From Tetradesmus obliquus (Eukaryota > Chlorophyta > Chlorophyceae > Sphaeropleales > Scenedesmaceae): a DNA stretch of 64,000 nt. The notes beneath the pieces were generated by a model, which was not told where the DNA came from, did not search any database, and saw nothing but the letters and a program-made list of their open reading frames with translations. The stretch lies in assembly GCA_030272155.1 (NCBI GenBank), contig CP126200.1:4154001-4218000 (forward strand), read 5' to 3'. Positions 23,476-35,400 of the stretch are shown piece by piece. Made by a program: the position numbers and the translations under genes. Each line of letters begins with the position of its first letter. Position 1 is the first letter of the stretch.

Positions 23476-24734
23476 GTTCCAAAGATGATCAGACGCAAGG
23501 GCAGAGGCATATGCATAGCATCAAGGCGACGCTTGCCAGCGTGTGTATGCAGGCTGGCGCAGAATGCCCCCTGCACACTGCAAGCCCACCCAGACAGCTC
23601 AGCCAGGCTGGCATTGGCACTTTGTGTCCTGCCTAGGCACAGCAAGGCACTTGCTTCTCTCCTGAACACGCTGATGGCACATTCTTCCTGCAAACACTTC
23701 CAGACAGCTGGCAGTGGCACAGCTGGCACTGTGCACCCCGCCCAAGCACTTGCTTATCACCTGAACACGCTGATGGCACATGTACAGCACAGGCTTCCTG
23801 CAAACAGTGCTAGACAGCTGGCAGTGGCACTTTGCACCCCGCCCAGGCACTTGCTTCTCATTTCACTTGCTTCTCATCTCACCTGAACATGTCCAGGCTC
23901 TCCAGTTTGCCGCACTGCTGGCAGTACCTGAACAGTGCATCGCCCTTGTCCTTACAGCGGATGGCTGAAGCCTGCAGCACCAGCACCAACGCGGCAGCAG
24001 CGCTGGTAAGCCCCCTTGATGAACGCCCTGCATGTTGGAGTCATGCTCGCTGGCAGTGTGGCACAAAGGCATCTAGCAGACCCCTTGTTGAACACCCCTG
24101 CATGTTGCAGTCATGCTTGCTGAGGATGATCTTCCAAGCTGGATGTCCTGTGTGACTGCAAGTACAAACATCAGGCAACGTTTGATGCTTGATCTTATGT
24201 ATGATTGAGCGAACGCGGCTCCCAAGCCCAGGCGCGATAATGTGAGCAAGGCGTGTGCCGGGGAGTGCACCGCATGCCAACCCCACCTTCATGTGCATGT
24301 CGCACAGCTTTTTCTTAGCATGGTACCTCCTGCCAATCGACGACACATCCACTGTGCACCCGACAGCCTGCAGCAGGAGCAGAGGCAAGTGCAAAGTCAA
24401 GCGGGCGACCCGGGGCTCGAACAACACGATCCGGAAGCGCTCGTGCCATTGAAAAGTTGAATTGGTATGAGTAAATTCTTGGTGCGACAGATCAGGCTGT
24501 GTCGTGGCTTACGCAGACGCAGATGAGTCCAGCCTGGTGGAGCGCCCGGTCCCTCCCGGCATCACTAACCTGGCAAAGCTTGACCTTATGTAAGACGCGT
24601 AGCGGCACTATTGTCGTTGATGACAGCCTCTCAGGTATGCTAGTGTCACCTGCGTGCGTGCGGAAGCAGGCACAGAAGATACTTTTCGCCCTGCATATCT
24701 TGGCGACGTCATCACTTCCTGGCCACGATGAAGC
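21714..24734 (-). CDS. SBP-box (SPL-type) transcription factor, 5' end not found
   Basis: Plant and algal DNA-binding regulator with a two-zinc SBP domain recognising GTAC cores (family knowledge). Exons seen: 24734-24570, 24367-24287, 23971-23883 and 23406-21714; the SBP domain is split over all four and the phases fit. Zinc site 1: Cys in KLCQ, Cys in AVGC, Cys in KKKLC, His in CDMHMK. Zinc site 2: RYCQQCGKLESLDMF then GNKRSC; the usual His after CQQC (CSRFH in land plants) is Glu here. The tail has acidic and helical segments, poly-Gln and poly-Ala runs, and a late coiled coil (HLEVLLAKLDALHHEYQ). The stop is TAG at 21714. Upstream exons including the start codon lie beyond 24734 and were not identified; the first listed exon opens at an acceptor, not at an ATG. 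Confidence 0.87.
23410..23472 (+). repeat. (CAG)21 microsatellite forming the SBP exon 4 3' splice site
   Basis: Twenty-one perfect CAG units on the + strand read as CTG on the coding strand and end directly in the CTGCAG acceptor of the last SBP exon (exon starts 23406). The tract occupies the place of the polypyrimidine tract. Such runs are length-unstable, so splicing efficiency may vary between strains (inference). Confidence 0.85.
23640..23895 (-). repeat. tandem copies of the SBP exon 3 donor junction in the intron
   Basis: A unit of about 100 bp recurs, marked on the + strand by GCACTTGCTTCTC...CCTGAACA at about 23647, 23745 and 23850. The right-most copy overlaps the true junction (exon end at 23883, CAG|GTGAG). 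The left copies keep the CCTGAACA block, that is the exon end and donor, and add shared flanks (GACAGCTGGCAGTGGCAC). They lie in the intron between SBP exons 3 and 4. Confidence 0.75.
24011..24122. repeat. two copies of a ~42-bp block in an SBP intron
   Basis: The block CCCTTGATGAACGCCCTGC with its following TTGGAGTCATGCTCGCTG (24011-24052) recurs with a few changes at 24081-24122, period about 70 bp. It lies in the intron between SBP exons 2 and 3. Confidence 0.65.
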
Positions 24735-25955
24735 CTACAAGCATGCTCATTTGGCTATGTACATAGTGTAAATTCGATTCAGAGCTGGTGAACGCCTGCA
24801 TCACCTAGATAATATCCACCAAGGCTGTCGCGGAGCCTGCCTCCTGCTGTGCTGCATCACAGCACAACATCCGGACCTGACGTCTGTGTTGGAATGTATT
24901 CTCACCTATTGTATTGATTTGATCGGCCTCTTTACACATCTCGGAAACTTGAAGGCTAGTGCTCTAGTCGGTGTTTCCTAGTCACTTACAACTTTGATCG
25001 GACTTTCATAGCCTCAAATACTACATTAAGGATACACAGGTGAGTGCGGTGAAGGTAGCAACTGCTCTAGGCACCAATGTGTAACAAAGATACAAATGGC
25101 GGAGGCACAAGGCGACCCTCAGAATGACCTTTTCCACGGCGCAGAGAACAGGCCGTAAACAGCTATAGAACACTTCATTGCAATTTTTGTATATCAAAGC
25201 AGGCCGTGCATGGCTGTTTCTGCGCGCTAATCCATCCCTGTGCTAAGCCAGCTGAGAAGTGCACCCTGCACTTGCGCACCGGAGGCAACTGGCACAATGC
25301 GGCATGCCTGACACCAAACCGTGTCCACGCCCGTACACATCTTTCATGAACTAGGCACCGCAAAGATTACTAAGGAGGCGCCGTTGGCATCACGTCACCA
25401 GTTGTCGAATTTACACTGCTGCTGCTGCTGTCGAACCCAGTCGGGGTTGCACCGCAGCTTGGCTGCTGTGCTTCCATTGTCAGCCGGTTCTAGCAAGTTC
25501 ACGCTGGAATGGTCTCATTTGCAGCACACACCAGTGCAGCCCTCAAACTGCCCGGATGCGATCTAAGTCTTGACGCGTCATGCCATTAGACATGCCACAT
25601 GCATGACAGCCCACTCAGAGCATCCGGAGACTTTTTGTTGGCTGGTGTCTCCTGGTCCAGCAGTGCTTGTAAGGTGAGTTAATCTAGGTTCATTTCTATT
25701 CTGGAGCCGTATAACTCATATTGTTAAATGTCGTGCCACAAGGCTGCGATGCAGCTACTGCAACTGTCACAACTACTGCACAGTGCACACGGCAGTGGGC
25801 TGCCTGGCGGGTGAGGGGCGATGCAAAGCAGCGCCGCGCTTCAGATGAGAACGCACACCAGCATGCATGAGGCATGGCAGTGTAGCAAACCGGCCCAATA
25901 TTTGTTGTGTCACACATTGCAAAGGTTGCATGACACGCAACTTGAGGCGACCCAC
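24735..25955. other. region upstream of the visible SBP exons
   Basis: The missing 5' exons and promoter of the SBP gene are expected here, perhaps with the end of the next minus-strand gene. The sequence is less GC-rich than the neighbouring exons. No frame with a recognisable domain was found. Confidence 0.35.
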
Positions 25956-27366
25956 CAAGCACATCCAGACTAGCTCTCCCTGATGAAGTAATTCATTATC
26001 GTTATCACGCAACTTCAGCAGCATGCTGTCACCAGTTCTAGGGCACTGCCTGCTCTGCTGCAACGTCTGCATCAACACATGCCGCTCCATTGCCGCTGCC
26101 AGCTTCTGGTTTGCTGCTGCTAAGGCTGTGGCAATCTTGAGCAGCACGCACTCCAGCATCTGCAGCTGTTTCCTGCTGCTGCTTGTGGAGTGGTAGACCC
26201 GCAATGCCTGCACCGCTGGCTGTCGCCTGCACGTGTTGTAGCTGCTGCTGCGGCGGGCTTGCTGCTGCTGCTGCTGCCTGAAGCCCATGCATTCCGTGCT
26301 GCGTTGCGCCTGCCAGCACCTGTGCGCGCAACTGTGCCTGCAGTGCTTGTTGCTGAAGAGGGCTGCTCAACCCTGCAACACACACAGCGTGCAGGCAGAT
26401 CATGAGGGATGGCAGCAAGCACGCTGAGTTTCTGACAGTCCACCACCAGCATTCCCCACGACCTAGCCGGGTCAATGTGGTTCAAAACACCTGCTCCTAT
26501 TCCAACAGGTAACAACATCTTGATGTATGCGCGTGCAGGCCTTGTCTTTGACGTTGCACAGCTGCTGCTATGGCAGGGAGAACACCACCACCCACTAGTG
26601 TATGTTGAGTCGCCCCTACCGGTGTTTAACAGAGCAAAGCATCTAGCTTTGGAATCACTGCAATAAGTTTGTCCTTCTACATCTACCAAAGCTGCTGCGC
26701 TGCGCACGCTGCTGGCATGAGAAAGTTGGCAGATTGACGCATGTTAGGCAGCACACTGTCTCACCATTGGACATAATAAACGAGAGGGGCAACCCAGTGG
26801 GTGCCAGTGCTGGAGCTGGCCGCATGGTGGCATCAGCGAGCTGCAGGCGCACAGCAGGTTTCAGCCAGACGCAAGGCAGCAGACATACACACCTGAGCGT
26901 GCCACTGCATATGCCAACTGTTTGAATGGATGCAGAAATTGATCAACTATGGTACAAGGGTCTAGCTGCGCATAACACATGCTGTGGGTTAGCACTGCAT
27001 GGTTGCTAGAGCTGCGGGCTTGCTTGTTGCCACAACATACATGCTGCTGCACCGCCACTACCACATGCTGCCCCTGTTAGCAAGCTACAGCACGCGTTGC
27101 TCTGCAAGCTGCACCGAGTGTCCAAGCCTGGCCAGCAGCATGATTGAGCAATGTTGAGCAATGATTGAGCACCTGCTTTGCCAGCAGGTTGAGGCCCACG
27201 GCTTGGTTCATTATGCACAGCTCGTCCAGTGCCAGTTGCTGCGCTTTATCGCGCAGGTCTTGCGCTCTCCTTGCAATGTCTGCAGCCCCCGCGACGCTCT
27301 CCTGCATGGGAGCATGCAGCAGCATCGCAGCTTTGTCGGTGCCCAATCGCACAGATATGGTGATTG
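25956..27366 (-). CDS. putative helical protein, partial model
   Basis: Two candidate exons on the minus strand. 27366-27173 codes ITISVRLGTDKAAML...ESVAGAADIARRAQDLRDKAQQLA, with donor CAG|GTGCTC. 26159-25956 codes MLECVLLKIATALAAANQ...LAAAMERHVLMQTLQQSR. Both are strongly helix-forming and in phase if joined directly. No family is recognised. The frame from 26475 to 26160 is Gln/Ala-rich and could be an extra exon in a different phase. Start and stop are not fixed. It could also be the 5' part of the SBP gene. Just after the first donor there are three copies of a GCTCAA-containing unit of about 11 bp. Confidence 0.35.
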
Positions 27367-28564
27367 CTAACAGCAGGCGGTGTTCATGCGTCAGCAGTGT
27401 CCAGCGTTGCCAAAGGCGCTCAGAATCCGTGAACGTGCACAGCGCTCACTGCTTGGCAAGCAGTACAACAAACTAGTGAGTGCACAGAGGCCTACAAGCG
27501 CTGCACACTGTTATTGCTGTCACTGAATGCATGTTGGGTGTTGAAGCAGCGGCGTGCAGGAGTTCAAAGTACAAGAAGATAGTCAGCACCTCCACGCAAG
27601 TGCGCTCACTTGTATTGAGGTGGTGGGCTGATGCATGCTGTACCGCAACATCGACCGTCGATGAAAGAACTACTTCTATGTACTGTAGTTTAACAGTAAT
27701 GTTGTGATAAGGCGTTGTCTGCTGAACGCGGGCCAGGTGGATGTAAAGCCGGCGAGTTGATGTCAGTGGTGTGCAGCATCAGCTTTGTCAGAAGCAGTTA
27801 GGAATTCCAACTATAAATAATGTTCCAACAATTTTAGTACATTTGTCTGGATGTACTTCGCGTTCGGAGTCGTCGACCAGCGACAGCTGGGAAATTCAGA
27901 AAGTGACCGCTTGTCATGACAAGCGCTGATGTGCACGTACGGGCTGAAGCATACCACCAATGATCATTCAGTGACAATAATCTGCGGAAATGCTGCAGCA
28001 GTGTCCGTACTGGTGCAGAGGCCCCCGTCGAGCGTAATAATAGGCCTGAGGCCTGTTTGTGGCTTGATCACTTCACCCTCTTCACCTCAATCCTCCTAAC
28101 CAGCCCAGCAATAGACGGGTGACTTTCCAAAGCTGAGTATCACGGCAATGAGATGCACAACAACCTCTTACACCATGTTGAACGACCTGCTGTACACTGA
28201 CTGTACCGCCAGGCACCGTGCCTATAGAACCGTGCCTGTGACATCCCGATTGCTCCACCAACACACCAGCTGCACTGGACAACACCGTATCTTGTTTTGC
28301 AGCATGACAAAACACTTTGCAATGGCTGAAGCGTGCTACACAAACGTGGTCTGGGTGACACCGTTACATGGCACGACAGCACCGTGCGTGGCGCTTTTGT
28401 CACAACTTATCGCACTACAGGAGCCGCTCCTGTGACGCGACGTCACTGCTGCCAGTGCTGCAAGGGCTGCTGCTGCCGCCGCTGCCGCTGCCAATAAACC
28501 ACGCTCAACTGACGCTGCTGCACCACATGCCTGCCATTTCATAGGAGGCTGAGCCGGCTGCTGC
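27367..28564. other. intergenic region, no gene recognised
   Basis: This 1.2-kb stretch lies downstream of the minus-strand uL3 gene and should hold its 3' UTR. TTACA at 28168-28172 (TGTAA on the minus strand) is a candidate poly(A) signal. Short upstream exons of the putative helical protein may also be here. Confidence 0.35.
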
Positions 28565-29636
28565 TTAGTCGCCCTTCCAGTCAGCCTCGAAGTATCCCAC
28601 GTCCTCACGATACACCTGCACAGCAGCACACGACAGCAGGTCACAGTTTGGCTATTGATTGGTGAACTGCATGATTGAAACGATCATCAAGCAGAAGCTG
28701 CATCAGCACCAGCAGCCAAACACACAGGGCTACAAAGCCATCGCGTCACTGGCTGCTCCCAGAAGTTAGCCTGCTTGCATGTTGCCAATTTGCATTGCAG
28801 CTGCATTGTTGCAGCTTGCTCGCACACACCGCCGCACTGCCACACAGCCTCTAATCCTAGTTAGACACACCACCTTCCGGCGCCAGCTTACGTCCACTGC
28901 ATACATGCACAACGTGAAGCCTCTGTCTACAGCCACACTCACCCTGTACGGGTCCTGCCTGTCGCTGCGCGCCACCTGCACCTCAGGCAATGCCTCGCCA
29001 AGGAACGTCGGGAACGGCAGCTGCGCTGCTTGGCGCTCAGCCCACTTCCAACGGAATGCATCACGCACGTATACAAAGCTGCCCTGCGGGCCGGGCACCT
29101 GCCCGCGCACAAACAGCAGGTTGCGCGTGGGGTCGACCTGCGCAGCGACAGCGGCAGCAGCAGCAGCGAAGGTCGCACGCCCGCTTTGTACATCGAGCTG
29201 TTCTCAAGGGTCACGCGCTCACCTTGTGCACCCAGATGTTATTTGAGGTCACGTGCTCACCTTGTAGATCAGATGTTTTCAGAGTCGCGCGCCCGCCTGG
29301 TACATTAACCGTCTTGAACGTTAAAGGTTCGCGCCGGCTTTGTGCATCCAGCTGTTCTCAAGGGCCACACGCTCACCTTGTACACTCATATTGATTTGAA
29401 GGTCACGCAATCACCTTGTGCACCCACATGTTTCTGGCCACACGCTCACCGTGCACACCCAGATGTTTTGAAAGGTCACGCAATCACCTTGTACACCCAC
29501 AAGTAACTAGTCACAAGCTCACCTTGTACACCCAGATGTTTTTGAAGGTCACGCGCTCGCAGCCCAGGTGGCCCGGCATCTTCTTGCCTTTCCACACCTT
29601 GCCAGGGTCAGTCCTGCCTCCAATGGAGCCCGGAGC

Positions 29637-29668
<32 letters not shown>

Positions 29669-31723
29669 TGTCACCGGCAGCATTTGGCGCAGCTGACAAG
29701 AAGTACATTGCTATGCAGCACCAAGGCACAGCACTGTATCCGCACCAGCAGCCTTAGCATGGGACTCCACATGGGACGCCTAGGGTGAACACAAGCAACG
29801 GCAGCAGCAGGCGACGCCAAAAGGCAGCAGTGCCGCGCGCGCCGTTGGCACCAAGAACTGTCATAGCCTCCTGCCCCGCGCAGCGCAAGGCCGCAGCGCA
29901 GCAGACAGACCTACAGGCAGGCAGGCAGGCAGGCATACAGCCGCAGTAGTAGCAGAGACACAGACGCCCAAACAATGCGCGTTAGGTTGCCCCTGCCGCC
30001 CTTGCATGAATGCCGCGCGCACAGTCGGGTCCACCCAGCGTACGGCCCTGCCTTGTACTGCGTAACTGCACAGTCGGCACCTACCTGTGGTGCTTTGTGT
30101 TGCCGTGTGTCGCATTCTGTCCGGCAAAGTTCCAGCGCTTCATTACTCCAGCAAAGCCCTTGCCCTTGGTGACGCCAGAAATGTCGAGGTACTGCCCTGC
30201 CTTGAAATGCGCAGCGCCGATCACTGTGCCCGCAGGCAGCAGCGCATCCTCAGTCACCTGCACACCAATCCAAACAGCAAACAACGCCAGTCAGCAGCTG
30301 ACTGCCCAGATCCTGTAAGCTTCGTAGCGTACACAGCGAGTGCCGCAGCCTTGGTCTAGGCGATGCCCCAGCAAGGAAAGGCCTGCAACCTCCACCTGCA
30401 GCACTGCTGATGCATGCTGGCCGGCCGGCGTGTACGCGCGCTGCGGCGCAGACACAAATGCACTGTACCATCATGACACGATACAAACAACAACAATCTT
30501 AATGCAGGCGCGCACTGCCTGTAGCGCTGCCCACTTGCAGGCCGTTCACCTTGCACTCCCAGAGCTTGCGCTTGGGTGTCACACCCGCCGCAGCGTATTC
30601 GCCTAACTGGCGCGGGTGCAGCTGCTTGGGCCGCTTCGCGCTGCAGCCCAGCACCAGAGCGGTCACGCCGTCGCGCTGCTGGTGCTTGTGGCGCACCACC
30701 TGGCAGCAGCAGCAGCAGCAGCAGCAGCGGCGGCGGCGGCAGTAGCAGCAGCGGCAGCAGTACATGAGTGACGCGGCACAGGCATTGTGCAATGGTGCTG
30801 CGCACCAGGTGCTGGCGTTACTCAGGAAGCTGGGTCGGCCGTAACTGTGGCAGCCGTGCAAGCGTGGGGAATGCACACCAGGAGCTATACACTGCGTGCT
30901 GGCACACTGCAAGAGTGCTACCGGCACTCTTGAGGTGCTAGCAGCCGTCAACAGATGTATGCTGCATCAGCTGGCCAGTACAGCTGCAGCACTCTGCTGC
31001 ATACACACACGCGCACAAACAAGACACAATTGAGCTGCCCCCTGTATACAGCCGATCAATTGCTGCCACAGCACACTGCATTCACCATGCCTTAAACTGC
31101 GATTACCATGCCTGGCACTGTCATTCCACACTGCAGCTCACCGTGCACTCGTCGATCCACAGCACCGTCAGCGGCACGCGCGCCCCGTATTCATCCCAGT
31201 CCTGCATCATGCCTGCCTTGAATGCGATCACGCCTGCGCGCCGCGACTCAAACTGCATGGGCCGCTCCTCTAGTGGCGGCGGCGCAGGCCGAACTGCATC
31301 ATTGATACGTGACTGTGCTATGAGCTCGGCTATCTCAGGAGGAAGCGTGGGGTTGTCTATTGAGCGCGTGGCACGCCAGCTGAAGTGCCTGCAAGGCTGC
31401 AGTTGGTGGTGCTGGTGGTGCTGCTGCCACATTGGAGGTGACAGCTGGCCCTGCTGCTGCCGCTGCTGCTGTTGTATTTGCTGCTGCCAGGGCTGCGCTG
31501 ATGCCTGCTCCTGCGCACTGCAGCAGCTGCTGCTGCTGCTGCTGCTGAAGTGGCTGCATTGATGTTGTCGTGGTGGTTCACTACTGCTGCTTGCATCCTT
31601 CTGTTGCTGGCCTGCATCCTGCAACACCCATGGACACTGCGCTGTTGCCTGGACTGAGGCACTAGCCCTGCCTACTAGTGAGCTCAGCGAGCTCAAGCAG
31701 CGCTTGCTGCTGCTAAGAAGCAT
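28565..31723 (-). CDS. organellar 50S ribosomal protein uL3, probably mitochondrial
   Basis: Bacterial-type ribosomal protein L3, a large-subunit protein reaching the peptidyl-transferase region. Six exons: 31723-31142, 30699-30550, 30257-30085, 29637-29523, 29137-28943 and 28615-28565, 421 residues, all phases consistent. Signature segments: [17 protein letters not shown] (N-terminal barrel), KPKQ-like [37 protein letters not shown] (the Gln matches the PrmB-methylated Gln150 of E. coli L3), [34 protein letters not shown]. About 115 extra N-terminal residues, starting [19 protein letters not shown] and containing [11 protein letters not shown], suggest an organellar leader with a Gln-rich insert; HFS suggests mitochondria over plastid (inference). 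The C-terminal extension ends ADWKGD. Exons 2 and 4 follow CTG-rich acceptors. Intron 4 is a tandem array. Confidence 0.92.
29170..29522 (-). repeat. array of ~9 decayed copies of the uL3 exon 4 end filling intron 4
   Basis: The true junction (29517-29555) reads, on the + strand, CTCACCTTGTACACCCAGATG then TTTTTGAAGGTCACGCGCTC. Recognisable copies follow leftwards at about 29483-29516, 29443-29482, 29411-29442, 29372-29410, 29336-29371, 29291-29335 (poor), 29255-29290, 29217-29254 and 29175-29216. The unit is about 36-40 bp and most copies keep CACC, the GGTG of the donor. The intron is 385 bp, so the array is nearly all of it. Confidence 0.85.
29914..29935 (+). repeat. (CAGG)5 tetranucleotide repeat
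   Basis: Five perfect CAGG units in intron 3 of the uL3 gene. It appears to be a simple-sequence repeat only. Confidence 0.8.
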
Positions 31724-32481
31724 TGCTTGCGAGAAGCAGCAACGGATCTGCTGCTATCGGTGCTGCCAGGCCGGGGGACATCAACTGAGTGTTTGACAGC
31801 AGGCCGGCCAGCACCCCATCCAGGTCTAAACCGTGTCAAGACAATTATCGAGTTTAAAGTTGCAACTACAATAAATTTTAAGCAGTGAGTTTGAACGCTG
31901 TGATTTGGTGGGCGGGCTAGCAAAACCTGAACAGCACTAGGCACACGAGGCACACCCCACAAGCTGCGCGAGGCAGGTTGTCGCGCCCATATGTTCGTTC
32001 ATCTGCTTTCAGGCCCTTCTTGGCACTCAAACTCGCACAGCTGGTTTACCAGCCAAGCGGGGCTGTGCTTTTGCAAATTTGTTTGGGTTGCGCTGCACTG
32101 GCTTGTGCAAAGTACTCATTCTATATTCACTAGATTCATTGTGTGCTGCTGTCAGCGATCAGAGCCTCCCGTGTAGGGACAGACAGCAACAACATCACAG
32201 TGGGCCTAGTCCTCAAAGCGATCCGAGTCTGTGCGCCCTGAGACAAAGGCCATCAAAGTATGATACTGTTTTCAGCGCCCCACTTTGGTACTTTTGGCGG
32301 CACCACTGGACTCTAGGCAAACAGCCTGTTGCCTCGCGCTGGTGAGCCTGCCGAGGATGCACAGGCAGCGCAGTGGAATGCTTTACTACCTTTTCAGATA
32401 GCACAGGGAGATCATTGCTTGCCTCAGCCGATTCTGACAGATCCCGCGCTGTTGCAGGCGCACGGCTTTTGTGATATCGGT
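31724..32481. promoter_or_regulatory. divergent intergenic region between uL3 and the GYF gene
   Basis: About 760 bp between two genes that point apart. It includes an AT-rich segment near 31860-31885 (ACAATAAATTTTAAG). The GYF frame stays open up to about 32329 without an ATG, and CTGTTGCAG at 32450-32458 is a plausible acceptor, so a 5' exon of the GYF gene may lie inside this region. Confidence 0.4.
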
Positions 32482-35400
32482 ATGGCCTCAGCAGAGGCGC
32501 GCCTGTTCACCGCGGGCCTTTCATCGGCCGATGAGTGGCCGAAGTGGTACTACCAGGACCTCACCGGCGACCTGCAGGGGCCCTTCGATGCACAAACCAT
32601 GATCAGGTGGTACCAGGAGCACCAGCTGCCCCTAGACCTCAAGTGTGCCGGCATCCATCCTCAGGACAGCAGCACGGCCCCAACCAACTACTCACACTTT
32701 CAGCGCCTGCAGACACTCATGGATAACGCAGAGGCAGGCCTGCAGTACATGCCGCTGCGTGTCACCAAAGGCATCACAGAAGAAGGCCCAGCAACACCCA
32801 CCAAGGGCGGCACCAGGGGTCCTGCAGGCCCGTTGTTGAACCATCTGCTGCCGCAGCAGCCCGGCAGCATCAGCGTAGTGCTGGCACAGCAGCTGGCAGC
32901 AGTGGGAGGGCCCGCAGCCGCAGCAGCAGGCGGCCAGCTCTTGCAGGACACCCGGCCTGATGTGACGCGTGCCCTGGACCAGCGCACAGCTGCAGGCCTG
33001 GGGCAGCTCTCGCAGCAGCAGTTGCACATGCAGGGCCAGGGCCTGCTGCAGCAGCTGCACGCACAGCAGCAGCCACCTCAGCAGCAGCAGCAGATGCGCG
33101 GACCGCAGCAGCAGCGCAGCGGGTCGGCACCTCGCCAACTGCAGCAGCAGCAGCAGCAGCCTGGCCGTGCAGCGAGCGCTGGCAGGCACGCTGGTGCTGT
33201 TGCATCTTTCCATGAGCAGCACCTGCAGCAGCTGCAGCCAGGTGCACCAGGTGCAGCAGCAGCAGCTGCTCCTGCTCCTGCAGGACCATCCCCAGCAGGT
33301 GACGGCTCAGCAGCAGCAGCAGAGCCCGATGTGCAGCCAGGCAGCGAGGCTTGGGTTGCTGCGTTGACCAAGCTGTTGACCAGGGAGGGCTTCTCAGGCA
33401 AAGATGCAGACATCAAGTGGCGCCTCATCCTCGCCAGTGGAGACCGCGTGGGCCCTTTCAGCACCGACCAGATGACAGACTGGCTGCTGCGCGGCGCAGC
33501 ACCCAAAGGCATCAACAAGCAGCAAGCCGGGCAGTCTACGGCAAACCCCGGCGCGCTGCAGCTCTGCGGCATCCTGTCTGCGGACTACAACGCGCAGCGG
33601 CTGCCTGGCATGAAGTTCTTCAAGCCGCTGAGTCAGCTGGTGCCTGCGGTTGCAGCAGGGCTTGCATACGAGGCCGTGAACAAGCACGACCTGCAGCGGG
33701 GACTGCCAAAGCCGAAGTGGAATGAGGCACCCGGCCCTGGCGGCAGCAGCGGGCCTGCAGCGGCAGCGCCGCCCTTGCCAGGCCCTCAGCCGGGAGCCAA
33801 AGGTGGGCAGCAGCAGGGCGGCAAGGCAGGCAAAGCAGCGCGCGCAGCAAGTGCAGGCAGCAATGGGAAGGGTGGCGCTGCTGCCCGCGGGCAGCAGCAG
33901 CAGCAGCAGCAAGTGGCCAGGCCACGCAGCGGGTCGGCCGCAGGCATGGCAGCAGCAGCTGCTGCTGCCGGTTTGGATGGCCCTGTTCCTGCAAGCGAAA
34001 AGGCGGCCTTCCGGCACCCTATGGCGCTGCGGCAGCAGCAGCGCCAGCAGCAGCAGGAGGAGGCGCTATCTGCTGCAGCTGCTGCTGCGAGTGAGGCGCT
34101 GGGTGGCGGCCCGAGGGCACAGCAGCAGCAGCAGGGGCGCGGCCCGAGCCCGGGTGGTGTCGGGATGCCTGGCGGCAAGGGTTTTGACAAGGGGGCTGGC
34201 CAGGGTTCAGGGTTTGGGTCCCGGCCCAACAGCTTCACTGGGGGCAGCGCCTCGAGAGGCATCCTGATGGCAGCAGACAGCATGGGTGGTGCCGCTGCGG
34301 CGGCTGCAGCAGCGCAGCAGCAGCAGCTGCAGCCTGGCGCCGCGAATGCTGCGCAGGTGGCTGCCATGGCTGCTGCAGCAGGTCAGCTGGGTCCTGCGGG
34401 CTTGGCGCAGCTGAGGCAGCAGCAGGCAGCGCAGCAGGTGCAGATGCAGATGCAGGGGCTATCAGTGGGCACGCCTACGGCTGCTGCGTTCCTGCAAGGC
34501 GCACAGGGCATGCCGCAAGCTATCTGGATGGGCAAGCAGCAGCAGGGGCAGGTGCCCGGCCAGGCTGTAGCGGGCATGTTTGCAGCGCAGCAGTCTGTGC
34601 TTGGCTACCAGATGCAGGCAGGCTATGCAGCCCTGGCACATCAGGCAGCTGGCGCAGGCGCGGGCGAGGACGTGCTCGCAAACGGCCAGCTGCCGCGCAC
34701 CAGCAGCAGCAGCGGCAGCGCGCCGCAGCAGCAGCAGCAGCAGCAGCAAGGCCCGGATGGCAAAGCAAGCAGGGTGTCTTCTGCGAGCTCCCAGGGCCCT
34801 TATGCAGGCTACCAGCAGGCTGGCGCTGCAGCAAATGGCTCCATGCAGGCCGCTGAGCAGCAGCAGCAGCCGCTGACGCCTGCGCTGATGCAGGCAGCGG
34901 CACTGCTGTTCCTGCACATGGAGCAGCAGGCGCAGCAACAGGCGCAGCAGCAGCCCGGCGGCAGCCAGGTCCGCTGGTGGGTGCAGCGCAGCGAGCGCGC
35001 ATATTCCGGCCCCTTCAGCGGCATGCAGATGTACCAGTCATATCTGCAGCCAGCGCCGCACATGCGCTTCACTGACGGCACGCTGATTGCTGCGATGTTA
35101 GGCGGAACGGGCGGCCGGGACGTGCCGCCTGCGAGAGCCTTTGTGCCACTGTCTGCGCTGCTGGAGGCTGCCACGCATGGCTACTGCCTGCTGCCCATGC
35201 CTGCAAAGGATGCAGCGCAGTACAACAGCCCCAATGGCCCTCCGCTGCAGGCTCGGCACTTCACCAGCGGCGCAGTCGTGCAGCTGCAGCAGGTCCTGCA
35301 GGCGCCCCTGCAGCAGTACTACCAGCAGCAGCAGCAGGGGCCTGGGCAGCAGCGGCAGCAGCAGCTGCGGCAGAGCATGGATGGCGGCGACCTTGCAGGA

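Noticed and set aside
29170-29522. CRISPR-like look of the repeated 36-40 bp units
   Set aside because: Units are contiguous, diverged, without unique spacers, lie in a eukaryotic intron and match the neighbouring exon.
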